DNA from: Bacteroidales bacterium UBA6445
GTDB lineage: Bacteria > Bacteroidota > Bacteroidia > Bacteroidales > UBA932
NCBI GenBank assembly: GCA_002439585.1
Contig: DJOF01000008.1
Location: forward strand, 62,001-126,000
Direction: 5' to 3'
Length of the DNA stretch: 64,000 bases
The notes beneath the pieces are model-generated. The model searched no databases. It was not told the origin of the DNA and worked only from the letters and a program-made list of their open reading frames with translations. Position numbers and translations under genes: made by a program. How positions within the stretch are numbered: the first letter of the stretch is position 1; every line of letters begins with the position of its first letter. Of the stretch, positions 15,457 to 24,254 are shown one piece after another.

Positions 15457-16455
15457 TTACACTTCGGATTCGTACCGATCCAAGGCGGCTGCCATTAGTT
15501 CACGGCCTTTGTCAGCGATTTCCTTTCCCTTGGAATAGTCCGATATCGCCCCATATGCGTCAAGGGGCATGCGGATCAATATGTCAGGAGGATTGAGCCT
15601 TATCGACTTCTCTGCTAAGGCATGGTTCATCAAGTTGAAAGACCTCGTAAGTATAGTATAGTAATTGTCATCTGCATCGGCAACTTGAGGGACTTCATGA
15701 GTGCCGGCATCTTCCATCTTCATCTTTATCAGGCGTATGCTCTCATCGCCCATCATACGCACTTTGTCTATTAGAGAAAGTCGGCTTGCCGCTATGGAAT
15801 GTATCTTGTCAAGTGCCTGCTGCTGCAAGAGGCCATCTTTTCTGTCTTTCTCGTGCTGCCATTCGAGAAATTCGGTGATAGCCTTGCTATTTACATCGTT
15901 AACATCGAACCCTACAAGTATGTCCCCACGCTTTTTCTCTACAATATCTATAGGCATGGTGTTGAGGATACCTCCGTCTACAAGAGTATGCAGGCCGTAT
16001 TTGACAGGACGGAACATGGATGGTATGGAGATAGATGCTCTGATGGCCTGAAACAATTTCCCCGTTCGGAAAATGACTTCCTCTCCAGTGTAAAGGTCTG
16101 TGGCTACGGCTGAGAACCGTATGGGCAGAGTTTCTATATCAACATCGGGTACAACCTCCTTTATCGCTTCCATCACCTTGTCTCCCTTTACAATATAACT
16201 CTTGTTGATGGCGATGTCAAGCAGACGCATTACCTTCATGTTGGTCAGGGCAAAAAGCCATTCCTTGAATTGCTCAAGTCCTCCGGCAGCGAAAACGCCG
16301 CCTACCAATGAACCTATCGAGCAACCAGCTACTGACCTTATAGTGTATCCCCGATCAAGCAATTCTTCGATGGCTCCGATATAGGCAAAGCCTCTAGGCC
16401 CTCCGCTTGAGAGGACGAGTGCTACATTCTTGCGTTTTATTCTGTTTGCAGGCAT
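15457..16455 (-). CDS. Patatin-like phospholipase
   Basis: 332 aa, RssA/NTE-type serine acyl hydrolase. Seen: the oxyanion loop SGGPRGF at 17-23, the nucleophile motif GCSIG with S46, and the DGG of the catalytic dyad (VDGGILNTMP). No signal peptide, so a cytoplasmic or membrane-associated lipid hydrolase. Last gene of a compact leftward run (279-aa-class periplasmic protein, M16 peptidase, O-methyltransferase, thiamine pyrophosphokinase, patatin); 6 nt separate it from the upstream thiN-like gene. Substrate unknown. Confidence 0.88.
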   Translation of the reverse strand: MPANRIKRKNVALVLSSGGPRGFAYIGAIEELLDRGYTIRSVAGCSIGSLVGGVFAAGGLEQFKEWLFALTNMKVMRLLDIAINKSYIVKGDKVMEAIKEVVPDVDIETLPIRFSAVATDLYTGEEVIFRTGKLFQAIRASISIPSMFRPVKYGLHTLVDGGILNTMPIDIVEKKRGDILVGFDVNDVNSKAITEFLEWQHEKDRKDGLLQQQALDKIHSIAASRLSLIDKVRMMGDESIRLIKMKMEDAGTHEVPQVADADDNYYTILTRSFNLMNHALAEKSIRLNPPDILIRMPLDAYGAISDYSKGKEIADKGRELMAAALDRYESEV

Positions 16456-16461
16456 AATATC

Positions 16462-17118
16462 TTAGTCCAATACTATAAGTGCTATGGAATGATGGCTGAA
16501 TTCAAGTCTTATCCTGTCTTCTGCAGCCTTGTTTAGGGTCGCTTTCCACCAATTGTCGAAAACTACTTCACTTGTAGGCCATTGCAGACCAGAAGATTTG
16601 ATCCTCAGGCTGTTGTCCGGGGAGAAAATGGATACTGCGCGTCCCGTCCCGACATCTATCTCGCAAGTGTCGGTGATAGGAAACATAATGCTGAAGTCCG
16701 AGATTATATCAATATGAGGACATTTGTCCCCAAGCTCACGGGCGTATTCCATCAGAAGTGACATATTTGCGACGGTATGAGCCTCCCTCTTGCCGGTAGC
16801 CGCGATGAAATGTACTGTATCCACATCTTTGAAATGTCCGATAGTATAATGGAAAGCCTTGCTCATGTCATTGCTCTCCTGCTCGCTTACCTGTACCACT
16901 ATGTCCTTGTATTTCTTTATGAGCGTCGGGGAGGTGCTGTCCATATCACCCACAAGAGCATCTGGCAGTCTTGATCTGCCGAATATGTCTTGACTATGCT
17001 TCAGAAATACGGGCAGACTTCCATCACAGCAGACTATATAGTCGGCTGTCTTGATAAGGTATCGTGGATATTCCTTCTTAGGAAATGTCCCGTTGCAGAT
17101 TATGACCGCACTTTTCAT
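16462..17118 (-). CDS. thiN: Thiamine pyrophosphokinase
   Basis: 218 aa. Transfers diphosphate from ATP to thiamine to make TPP. Seen: N-terminal IICNGTFP and CCDGS segments (substrate site), GDMDS at about 58-62, EQESNDMSKA with the conserved QxxxDxxKA pattern, and a C-terminal beta-sandwich (FSPDNSLRIKSSGLQWP). The start codon overlaps the stop of the preceding O-methyltransferase by one base (TAATG). No TPP riboswitch is present upstream. Confidence 0.9.
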   Translation of the reverse strand: MKSAVIICNGTFPKKEYPRYLIKTADYIVCCDGSLPVFLKHSQDIFGRSRLPDALVGDMDSTSPTLIKKYKDIVVQVSEQESNDMSKAFHYTIGHFKDVDTVHFIAATGKREAHTVANMSLLMEYARELGDKCPHIDIISDFSIMFPITDTCEIDVGTGRAVSIFSPDNSLRIKSSGLQWPTSEVVFDNWWKATLNKAAEDRIRLEFSHHSIALIVLD

Positions 17119-17759
17119 TATTTTTTCCTTATAATGCTCAAGCCGTGTCTAAGCGGCAGTATCATAGATTCGACACGTACGTCAGCAGTGACCATCTCGT
17201 TGAAAGCAACGATACCGGCGGTCTGTCTGTCTGACGGTATATTGTCAGAATATACTTTCCCGTCCCAAAGCACATCATCGGCTAGGATGAAGCCTCCGTG
17301 TCTTGTAATGTCAATTACAGTATTGAAATATTCGGGGTATTCGCGCTTGTCGGCATCTATGAATACTAGGTCGTAGAGTCCTCCTTCTCTCTTCCTTTCC
17401 CTGATAAAATCAATAGCATCCCCGATATGCAGGCTTGTCCTGTCTTCTGTGCCGGCCCTGTTAAAGCCCTCAAGTATAAGATCCTCAAGTTCATCATTTT
17501 TCTCGATCGTATCTATGTGGCCTCCTTCTTCAAGAGCGAGAGCCATGCAGATCGCGGAATATCCTGTGAAGGTCCCTATCTCCAAGATTTTTCTCGGGCG
17601 CAGCATCCTCACTATCATGTACAGAAATTCTCCTTGTACTCTTCCTGATAACATCCTCGGATATTTGGTGCGGATGTTGGTCTGTCTTTCGACCCAGGCG
17701 AGGGCATCGTTGTTTATGGAACCGTGCTCTTCAAGGTATATGTCCAATGCGCTTCTCAT
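17118..17759 (-). CDS. SAM-dependent O-methyltransferase (class I, COMT-like/TrmR-like)
   Basis: 213 aa. Seen: the SAM-binding motif EIGTFTGYSA (about residues 61-70), the acidic second-strand end (DTIEKN), and the metal-binding VFIDADKREY plus DDVLWDGKV segments of the cation-dependent catechol-OMT fold. Proteins of this size in Bacteroidetes and Firmicutes include the tRNA wobble-uridine methyltransferase TrmR; that is one candidate role, not provable here. It overlaps the M16 peptidase by 4 nt and thiN by 1 nt. Confidence 0.85.
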   Translation of the reverse strand: MRSALDIYLEEHGSINNDALAWVERQTNIRTKYPRMLSGRVQGEFLYMIVRMLRPRKILEIGTFTGYSAICMALALEEGGHIDTIEKNDELEDLILEGFNRAGTEDRTSLHIGDAIDFIRERKREGGLYDLVFIDADKREYPEYFNTVIDITRHGGFILADDVLWDGKVYSDNIPSDRQTAGIVAFNEMVTADVRVESMILPLRHGLSIIRKK

Positions 17760-18985
17760 GCCATTACAATCCGGCTTGTTGATTGGGGTGCAAAGACCCG
17801 TTGTGCCATGTCCTGGATCTCTTCTGCGCTTACAGCTTCGATCTTGGACCTGTCTTCATCTCTTGAGGGTATACGTCCGAATGCCAATAGGCTCTTACCC
17901 ATTCCAAGGCATTGCGACTCTCCGTTGTCAGATGCAATGGCCAACTGGCCGAGCAGTTGCTTGCGGCTCGCTTTAAGAGCTCTGTCAGACAGCCTGTCCT
18001 GTTGCATCTTCTGTATCTCGCGCTCAACGGTGGCGATGCACTTGTCCATATTTTCCCTCTCGCAGCCAAGACTTATAGCCATGATACCTGTATCCGAATA
18101 TTGGGTATATGAGCTTTCTACTCCATATACCCAGCCATTCTTCTCACGGAGTATTCTGTTGAGGATCGAATTGGAACCTGGACCTCCGAGGATATTGCAG
18201 AGCAGAATAGCCGCCATCCTTTCTTTCTCTTCATAGAGCGATGGGGCATATCCTCCGATTATTACATTTGTCTCGTGGCTTTTGCGCGCAATCGTGTCGC
18301 AGAATACGTTGTGAGGGACTTTGGCTGTGCTGTCACTTATGTTCACAGTCTTTCCAGGGGAATCGTAATATCTTGACAGCATCCTTAGTAGCATCTGCTC
18401 AACCTTCTTTTCGTCAATATCTGCAACGATGCAAAATGCCGTGCCGGTTGGAGCGAATTTCTCCGAAGCGAATTTCCGAAGTTCTTGTGATGATATCTGT
18501 CTTACCGAAGTACGTGTGCCGAGAATAGGCATTGCGAGAGGATGCCCCTGAAAAAGACGTTCCTCGAACTTGTCATAAATGTAGTCTGCCAGGCAGTCCT
18601 TGCAAGACTGGATCTCGTCTGTGACGACGCCTTTCTCTGTCTCTATCTCCTTGTCTGGGAAAGAAGCCATCGTGGCGAGTTCCATGAGTATGCCGCATGC
18701 CTTGCTTATGTCTTCCTTGAGGACGGTAGCGTGCAGGACAATCTCCTCTTTAGTCGTATAGGCATTGAGCTCTCCTCCGAGCCTATCAATATAGCTGCCT
18801 ATAATCCTCGCACTCTTGTGTTCTGTACCCTTGAATACTGTATGTTCGGTGAAATGAGCGATCCCGCTGTGGAAACCCGCTTCGTATCTGGTACCGCCCC
18901 TGACGCTAAGGCTGCAATACGCTACTGCCGAACCTGCTCTCTTGACGGCGTACAATACACCGGAGTTGTCTTTCCCTATGGTCAT
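17756..18985 (-). CDS. M16 family zinc peptidase
   Basis: 409 aa, single-chain pitrilysin-fold processing peptidase. Seen: the inverted zinc motif HFTEH (H44, E47, H48) followed by a distal glutamate in the ETEKGVVTDEI helix, and the C-terminal half with the R/Y pair region (NKxxIGGYAPS..., NGWVYGVESSYTQYSD). No signal peptide, so likely cytoplasmic or exported by another route. Start and stop overlap neighbours by 4 nt each (ATGA-type coupling). Confidence 0.9.
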   Translation of the reverse strand: MTIGKDNSGVLYAVKRAGSAVAYCSLSVRGGTRYEAGFHSGIAHFTEHTVFKGTEHKSARIIGSYIDRLGGELNAYTTKEEIVLHATVLKEDISKACGILMELATMASFPDKEIETEKGVVTDEIQSCKDCLADYIYDKFEERLFQGHPLAMPILGTRTSVRQISSQELRKFASEKFAPTGTAFCIVADIDEKKVEQMLLRMLSRYYDSPGKTVNISDSTAKVPHNVFCDTIARKSHETNVIIGGYAPSLYEEKERMAAILLCNILGGPGSNSILNRILREKNGWVYGVESSYTQYSDTGIMAISLGCERENMDKCIATVEREIQKMQQDRLSDRALKASRKQLLGQLAIASDNGESQCLGMGKSLLAFGRIPSRDEDRSKIEAVSAEEIQDMAQRVFAPQSTSRIVMA

Positions 18986-19809
18986 AGAACTTTCTGGATA
19001 TCTCCTTTCCTAAGACCTGCATCAACTTCCGGGTCAGAGATCTTGTGCTTTCTGAAATAGTATAGCTGGTGGGTCTTGGCGTCAATGAACATATTCCAGC
19101 AGTATGAACCGACTTCTGGAGCTGCAGGGTGTATCGTATAGCTTACCAAAGTGGCTTCAGTGCCCTGCATAAATATACTGTCAGCTTCCTCTGCCGGACA
19201 CACTTCCGCTCCTTTTGCCGTTATCCTGTCGATAAATTTGCTGTCTATCCGTGAAGACAGATCGTCCTCTGAGATAATGACGGAGCATTTAGAAAGGCCG
19301 GGGGATTTCTTCGTGTAAGAGGCGATGTCCCGGAATCCCGATACCATGGATTTCGCCACATATCCCTGTATGATATCGAGCAGACCTGGCAGCATTGCCG
19401 CCTCTCGTCCGGAAGGGGAGTCCGCAGCACACATAGGCAGACTTGTCACTTCAAGCATCCTGTCTATATCTTTGGCTCCAGGCTTTCCTTTCACGAGCGT
19501 CAGCATGGTTATCCCAGGATGGGTCTCTTTCTTGTATTGAGCCTTAACTGGTAGCAGGAAATAGTACTCCTCACTGGTCATCAGTGACTTGAATTCCTCC
19601 ATGGTGCAGAACTCGAAAGGGGATAGTCCCCATGTGTTGTTGACTGCATCTCGAAGCACCTGGTCTATGAAGTCATTTCCAGATAGGACTACTTTCATGG
19701 TCTTGGTGGGGAAGTCGCTCAACTTCTCTTTCTTTGTGGTAATCTGTGCCTGTGCGAAGACGCTGACTGATACCGACAGCGCCGCTATGAATGTCATTAT
19801 TCTTCTCAT
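18982..19809 (-). CDS. Hypothetical periplasmic protein
   Basis: 275 aa from the ATG at 19809; an ATG at 19821 would add four residues. Cleavable signal peptide (about residues 1-20, ending VFAQA). No known motif recognised; mixed alpha/beta composition with two cysteine-containing segments (FEFCTMEEF, PMCAADS). First gene of the run that continues with the M16 peptidase, so possibly a substrate or partner of it. Divergent from dnaX. Confidence 0.75.
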   Translation of the reverse strand: MRRIMTFIAALSVSVSVFAQAQITTKKEKLSDFPTKTMKVVLSGNDFIDQVLRDAVNNTWGLSPFEFCTMEEFKSLMTSEEYYFLLPVKAQYKKETHPGITMLTLVKGKPGAKDIDRMLEVTSLPMCAADSPSGREAAMLPGLLDIIQGYVAKSMVSGFRDIASYTKKSPGLSKCSVIISEDDLSSRIDSKFIDRITAKGAEVCPAEEADSIFMQGTEATLVSYTIHPAAPEVGSYCWNMFIDAKTHQLYYFRKHKISDPEVDAGLRKGDIQKVL

Positions 19810-19848
19810 CGTGCATGTCATAATGCCACGAAGTTACAAAATAATGTG

Positions 19849-19856
19849 TAAATTTG
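19849..19856 (+). promoter_or_regulatory. dnaX promoter -7 box
   Basis: TAAATTTG, match to TAnnTTTG, 25 nt before the dnaX ATG. No -33 box seen. Confidence 0.45.
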
Positions 19857-19881
19857 TTTTCTATACCTCTATATATAACAT

Positions 19882-21612
19882 ATGCCGGAAGATACCCAAT
19901 ATATAGTCTCCGCGAGGAAATACAGGCCGGATTCATTCAAGGATCTGATCGGACAGGACAATATCGTAAGGACGCTCAAGAACTCGATCATGAGGCATCA
20001 ACTTGCCCATGCCTATCTCTTTTGCGGACCGAGAGGCGTCGGAAAGACGAGTGCAGCTAGAATCTTCGCCAAGACTATCAACTGCGCTTCTCCTACGGAA
20101 GATATGGAACCATGTGGGCATTGTGAGTCTTGTGTGTCTTTCCAGGAAGGCCGTTCGTATTGTATACATGAGCTTGATGCCGCCTCCAATAATGGTGTGG
20201 ACGATATCAAGGCCCTTATGGAGCAGGTTCAGATACCACCTCAGGTAGGGCGTTATAGCGTATACATAATCGATGAGGTGCACATGCTCTCTCAGGCAGC
20301 GTTCAATGCTTTCCTCAAGACTCTTGAGGAACCACCGGCACATGCAATCTTCATATTGGCTACTACTGAGAAACACAAGATTCTGCCGACCATCCTTTCT
20401 CGTTGCCAAACTTACGATTTCAACAGGATCAGTATCCCTGATATGGTAAGGAATCTGCGTGCGATTGCAGGCAATGAGGGAATAAGCGTAGACGATGAGT
20501 CTCTGCATGTGATAGCGCGTAAGGCTGATGGAGCGATGAGGGACGCACTTACGATTTTCGATCAGACCGTTGCATTTTGTGGTACAGATATCAAATACGA
20601 AGATGTCATCCGCAATCTCAATGTCCTGGACTATGAGTATTCGTTTAGGATGACAGACTATATGCTTGCCGGTGACTATGCTTCGGCTCTTATGGAATTC
20701 GACTCTGTCCTCTCCAAAGGATTCAATGCCCTGTATTTTGTGGCATCTCTGAGTACGCATTTCCGTAATCTTATCGTTGCCGGAGGCGGTGGAATGGACG
20801 CCTTGCTAGAACTCCCCGATTCTCTTAAGAAGAAATATAAGGAGCAGGCGGGCAAATGTTCGCTTCGCTTTCTTTATGATGCGCTCACGGTTACATCTCA
20901 GTGTGAGAGCGGTTACAAGGAAAGTGTCAATCCGAGACTTCATATAGAATTTGCCTTGATGCGCCTTTGCATGCTCAAGGGGTTGCCAGCGTCAGTCCAC
21001 TCAAAGGATGCGACTTCTAACGTCCAGTCAGATAATGCAGCGCAGGCCATACAGCCCGTTACTGTTGGCGATGCTTCAGCTGCGGCTAAAGATCAACAGA
21101 CTCAGGCGGTAGAACAGACATCTCAACAACCGATTAGACGCAGCACTTCAAAAGCAGCAGTTTCATTGTCTTTGGATGCCCTAAGTTCGGAAGAGGAAGT
21201 AAATAAGCCTGTTGCAGATGTCGAGACCCTACCTCAGTCCATACCTGAGGATGAGACTATACGCGCCAAGTGGAAGGAGCTTCCAGCCCAATATGCTTCC
21301 AGGCCTAGGCTATCATCCTCTCTTGCGAGTTCGACACTTGAGATTACCCCTTACGAAGGAGGAAAGCAGGTGTGTTTCTTCGTCGAGAACCAGCCACAGA
21401 AGAAATGGATTGAGGAGATGCTGCTCTCAGAGCTGGAAAGTAAACTTCGCGAGCTCTTGGGCACAAAGGCACTGAAACTCCGCGTGGAAGTATCGGCAGA
21501 CACGCAGACTAAGAAGACAGTATACACACCTGAAGAGAAGCTAAAGGATATAATCTCTTCCAACAAAGAAGTCGAAAACTTGGTTAATGACCTGGGACTT
21601 GATATAAAATAG
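19882..21612 (+). CDS. dnaX: DNA polymerase III subunit gamma/tau
   Basis: 576 aa. ATPase of the clamp loader. Seen: Walker A GPRGVGKT at 49-56, zinc cysteines C68, C78, C81 and C84, Walker B IIDEVHML, sensor-1 FILATTEKHKILPTILSRCQ with the SRC arginine finger. After about residue 360 comes a low-complexity Q/S/A-rich linker, then a C-terminal tau-like domain. No A-rich slippery heptamer of the E. coli type was noticed, so a separate gamma form is not predicted. Heads a rightward unit with lptB (20-nt gap) and an NtrC-like regulator. Confidence 0.95.
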   Translation: MPEDTQYIVSARKYRPDSFKDLIGQDNIVRTLKNSIMRHQLAHAYLFCGPRGVGKTSAARIFAKTINCASPTEDMEPCGHCESCVSFQEGRSYCIHELDAASNNGVDDIKALMEQVQIPPQVGRYSVYIIDEVHMLSQAAFNAFLKTLEEPPAHAIFILATTEKHKILPTILSRCQTYDFNRISIPDMVRNLRAIAGNEGISVDDESLHVIARKADGAMRDALTIFDQTVAFCGTDIKYEDVIRNLNVLDYEYSFRMTDYMLAGDYASALMEFDSVLSKGFNALYFVASLSTHFRNLIVAGGGGMDALLELPDSLKKKYKEQAGKCSLRFLYDALTVTSQCESGYKESVNPRLHIEFALMRLCMLKGLPASVHSKDATSNVQSDNAAQAIQPVTVGDASAAAKDQQTQAVEQTSQQPIRRSTSKAAVSLSLDALSSEEEVNKPVADVETLPQSIPEDETIRAKWKELPAQYASRPRLSSSLASSTLEITPYEGGKQVCFFVENQPQKKWIEEMLLSELESKLRELLGTKALKLRVEVSADTQTKKTVYTPEEKLKDIISSNKEVENLVNDLGLDIK

Positions 21613-21632
21613 CATCGCAAAATATTTATAAG

Positions 21633-22436
21633 ATGAAGCTTCACTGCGAGAATCTAGTAAAGAAATACGGGGTACGTACAGTTGTCAAGGGCGTGTCCAT
21701 GGAGGTGGAACAAGGTGAGATTGTGGGCTTTCTCGGACCTAACGGAGCCGGTAAGACCACAAGCTTCTATATGATAACAGGACAAATCGTTCCGAATGCC
21801 GGACGCATTTTCCTTGATGATGAGGAGATTACTGGCCTGCCCATGTTCAGACGTGCGCAGAAAGGAGTTGGCTATCTTCCGCAAGAGGCCTCTGTCTTCA
21901 GGAAAATGTCTGTTGAAGACAATATTATGTCTGTGATGGAGATGTCCAAGATGACGAAGGCGGAGCGTAACGAGAGGCTTGAGTCGCTGATCGATGAGTT
22001 CAATCTCTCGAAAGTCCGCAAGAGCCTTGGCATACAGCTCTCAGGAGGGGAGAGACGTCGCTGTGAGATTGCAAGAGCGTTGGCAATAGATCCCAAATTC
22101 ATATTGCTGGATGAACCTTTTGCCGGAGTCGACCCTATTGCAGTCGAAGATATCCAGTATATTATTGCCAAACTAAAATACAAGAATATCGGGGTTATCA
22201 TCACCGACCACAATGTGGGAGAGACTCTGGCTATCATAGACAGGGCTTATCTCTTGTATGAAGGCACAATGCTTCAGGCAGGGACGCCTCAGGCTCTAGC
22301 GGCAGATGAGGACGTCAGGACCAAGTATCTAGGCTCGGGCTTCCAACTCAAGCGCTCTCCTGCTGTAGAGAAAGCGCGTCATGAACATGCCGAGTGGCTC
22401 AAGAGGCGCGAAGAGCAGAGTCGTCAATCCGAGTAA
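21633..22436 (+). CDS. lptB: Lipopolysaccharide export ABC ATPase
   Basis: 267 aa. Powers extraction of LPS from the inner membrane with LptFG. Seen: Walker A GPNGAGKT at 35-42, Q-loop in YLPQEASVFRKMSVEDN (a hallmark of LptB), signature LSGGERRR, Walker B ILLDEPFAGVDP, H-loop ITDHNVGETL. A C-terminal tail of about 25 charged residues (HEHAEWLKRREEQSRQSE) goes beyond the usual ~241 aa. Lies between dnaX and the response regulator. Confidence 0.94.
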   Translation: MKLHCENLVKKYGVRTVVKGVSMEVEQGEIVGFLGPNGAGKTTSFYMITGQIVPNAGRIFLDDEEITGLPMFRRAQKGVGYLPQEASVFRKMSVEDNIMSVMEMSKMTKAERNERLESLIDEFNLSKVRKSLGIQLSGGERRRCEIARALAIDPKFILLDEPFAGVDPIAVEDIQYIIAKLKYKNIGVIITDHNVGETLAIIDRAYLLYEGTMLQAGTPQALAADEDVRTKYLGSGFQLKRSPAVEKARHEHAEWLKRREEQSRQSE

Positions 22437-22458
22437 AGACTGATGTAAATTTAGGAAA

Positions 22459-23613
22459 ATGAGAATACTTATCATAGATGACGAGCGTTCGATAAGGAAT
22501 TCGCTCAGTGAAATTCTCTCTGATGAGGGATATACAGTAGACACAGCAGAAGACGGTGCTTCCGGCCTTGCTCTTGCCGAGAAGGAGAGATATGATGTTA
22601 TCTTCTGCGACATAAAGATGCCTAATATGGAAGGTACCGAGGTCCTTGAGCGTCTGCGCAAGGACGGAGTGGACTCGGCTGTCGTCATGATCTCAGGGCA
22701 CGGCGATATTGACACAGCAGTGGAATGCATCAAGAAAGGAGCTTTTGACTTTATTCAGAAACCCTTGGACCTCAACAGAATCCTGATTACAATAAAGAAT
22801 GCAACGGAGCGGACTCAGATTATTCAGGAAAATACAAATCTTCGCAAGAAAGTATTCGGCCAGCAGATGATAGGGGAGTCCTTGCCGATACAACACCTGC
22901 GCGAAATGATAGACAAGGTGGCTCCTACAGATGCCCGGGTTCTTATAACCGGGTCAAATGGTTCTGGAAAGGAACTTGTAGCGAGAAGCCTTCATCAGTT
23001 GAGCAACAGGAGCGCACGGCCGTATGTCGAGGTCAACTGTGCAGCAATTCCTTCAGAGCTTATAGAGAGCGAACTCTTCGGACATGAGAAAGGTGCCTTT
23101 ACCTCTGCGATCAAGCAGCATAAGGGTAAGTTCGAACAGGCAGACACAGGCACACTCTTTCTTGACGAGATCGGTGATATGAGCCTTCCCGCTCAAGCCA
23201 AAGTGCTTAGAGTCTTACAGGAGAAGAAACTTTCCCGTGTAGGAAGCGATAAGGATATCGAAGTGGACGTAAGGGTGATTGCGGCCACAAATAAGGATCT
23301 GCGTAAGGAGATAGAAAAAGGTAATTTCAGGGAAGACCTGTATCACAGGCTGAGTGTGATAGTCTTGCATGTGCCGTCACTTGACGAGAGGAAAGATGAT
23401 ATCCCTCTTCTGGCCGATTATTTCATAAACCAGATCTGCGCAGAGTCAGGTATGGGCAAGAAAACAATTTCTCCTGAAGCAATGACAATGCTTCAGGAGA
23501 AAACCTGGACTGGCAATATCCGCGAATTGCGAAATGTTGTGGAAAGGCTGCTGATTCTTGGCGGCAATCCCATCTCGCCTCAGGATATCCGGGACTATGT
23601 CTATATAAGTTAG
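22459..23613 (+). CDS. NtrC-family response regulator lacking the DNA-binding domain
   Basis: 384 aa. Receiver domain (residues 1-120) with D7, D8, phospho-acceptor D51 and K104-type FIQKPLD; AAA+ sigma-54 activator domain (about 135-375) with Walker A GSNGSGKE, Walker B GTLFLDEIGDM, and arginine-finger region FREDLYHRLSV. Two departures: the sigma-54 contact loop is GAFTSA (212-217) instead of GAFTGA, and the protein stops at ISPQDIRDYVYIS, right after the AAA+ lid, with no Fis-type helix-turn-helix. Probable partner kinase: the NtrY-like protein at 26871. Its stop overlaps the convergent efp stop. Confidence 0.9.
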   Translation: MRILIIDDERSIRNSLSEILSDEGYTVDTAEDGASGLALAEKERYDVIFCDIKMPNMEGTEVLERLRKDGVDSAVVMISGHGDIDTAVECIKKGAFDFIQKPLDLNRILITIKNATERTQIIQENTNLRKKVFGQQMIGESLPIQHLREMIDKVAPTDARVLITGSNGSGKELVARSLHQLSNRSARPYVEVNCAAIPSELIESELFGHEKGAFTSAIKQHKGKFEQADTGTLFLDEIGDMSLPAQAKVLRVLQEKKLSRVGSDKDIEVDVRVIAATNKDLRKEIEKGNFREDLYHRLSVIVLHVPSLDERKDDIPLLADYFINQICAESGMGKKTISPEAMTMLQEKTWTGNIRELRNVVERLLILGGNPISPQDIRDYVYIS

Positions 23614-24173
23614 ACGCGCTGGCCGTATGACCTGTCGGTGGTATTGACAGTGATGGTGTCATCCTGATTGATGAACAGGGGCACCATTATTTTTGCACCT
23701 GTCTCAAGCGTACACTCTTTTAGGGCGTTGGTAGAGGCTGTGTTGCCCTTTACCGCAGGCTCTGTGTATGTTACCTTAAGGGTTACATAGGTCGGAAGTT
23801 CGCAGGTGAGGCATCTCTCATCATCTGTCACGAACATCATCTCCACGTGCTGTCCCTCTTTCATGAGGTCGGCATTCTCTACTACATCCTTGGGAAGGTG
23901 GATCTGCTCGAAAGTCTCTTCGTGCATAAAGTTGAATCCGTCCTCGTCCTCGTACAGGAACTGGTAAGGACGTCTCTCGACATTGATAGTGTCAATCTTG
24001 GCACCTGCCGTGAAGGTATTCTCGAGGATACGTCCATTTTCAAGGTTGCGCAATTTTGTCTTGACGAAAGCGGGACCTTTTCCCGGCTTTACATGCTGGA
24101 AATATACAAGCATGCACGGTTTGCCGTTGTAGTTGAGGTACATCCCGTTTTTGAAATCTGCTGTTGTTGCCAT
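23610..24173 (-). CDS. efp: Translation elongation factor P
   Basis: 187 aa, three beta-barrel domains. Rescues ribosomes stalled at polyproline. Seen: KOW-like N-terminal domain with the loop HVKPGKGPAF, the modifiable lysine being K32; central OB domain; C-terminal signature VKGNTASTNALKECTLETGAKIMVP. No epmA/epmB is near. The stop overlaps that of the convergent response regulator by 3 nt. Confidence 0.96.
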   Translation of the reverse strand: MATTADFKNGMYLNYNGKPCMLVYFQHVKPGKGPAFVKTKLRNLENGRILENTFTAGAKIDTINVERRPYQFLYEDEDGFNFMHEETFEQIHLPKDVVENADLMKEGQHVEMMFVTDDERCLTCELPTYVTLKVTYTEPAVKGNTASTNALKECTLETGAKIMVPLFINQDDTITVNTTDRSYGQRV

Positions 24174-24216
24174 ATTGAAATATTGTTTATATGCTGATAT
24201 GCACCGATATGCGGCG

Positions 24217-24247
24217 CAAATTTAGAAAATTGGGCGCGAACTGCAAA
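24217..24247 (-). promoter_or_regulatory. efp promoter
   Basis: Minus strand: TTTG (24247-24244), 19-nt spacer, TAAATTTG (24224-24217). Full match to the Bacteroidetes consensus; leader about 40 nt. Confidence 0.75.
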
Positions 24248-24254
24248 ATTTTGT

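Noticed and set aside
16462..17200. TPP riboswitch for thiN
   Set aside because: thiN starts inside the upstream stop codon; there is no room for a riboswitch and no THI-box sequence.
19933..20760. 275-codon open frame antisense to dnaX
   Set aside because: Shadow of a strongly conserved gene; composition and motifs do not look like a protein.
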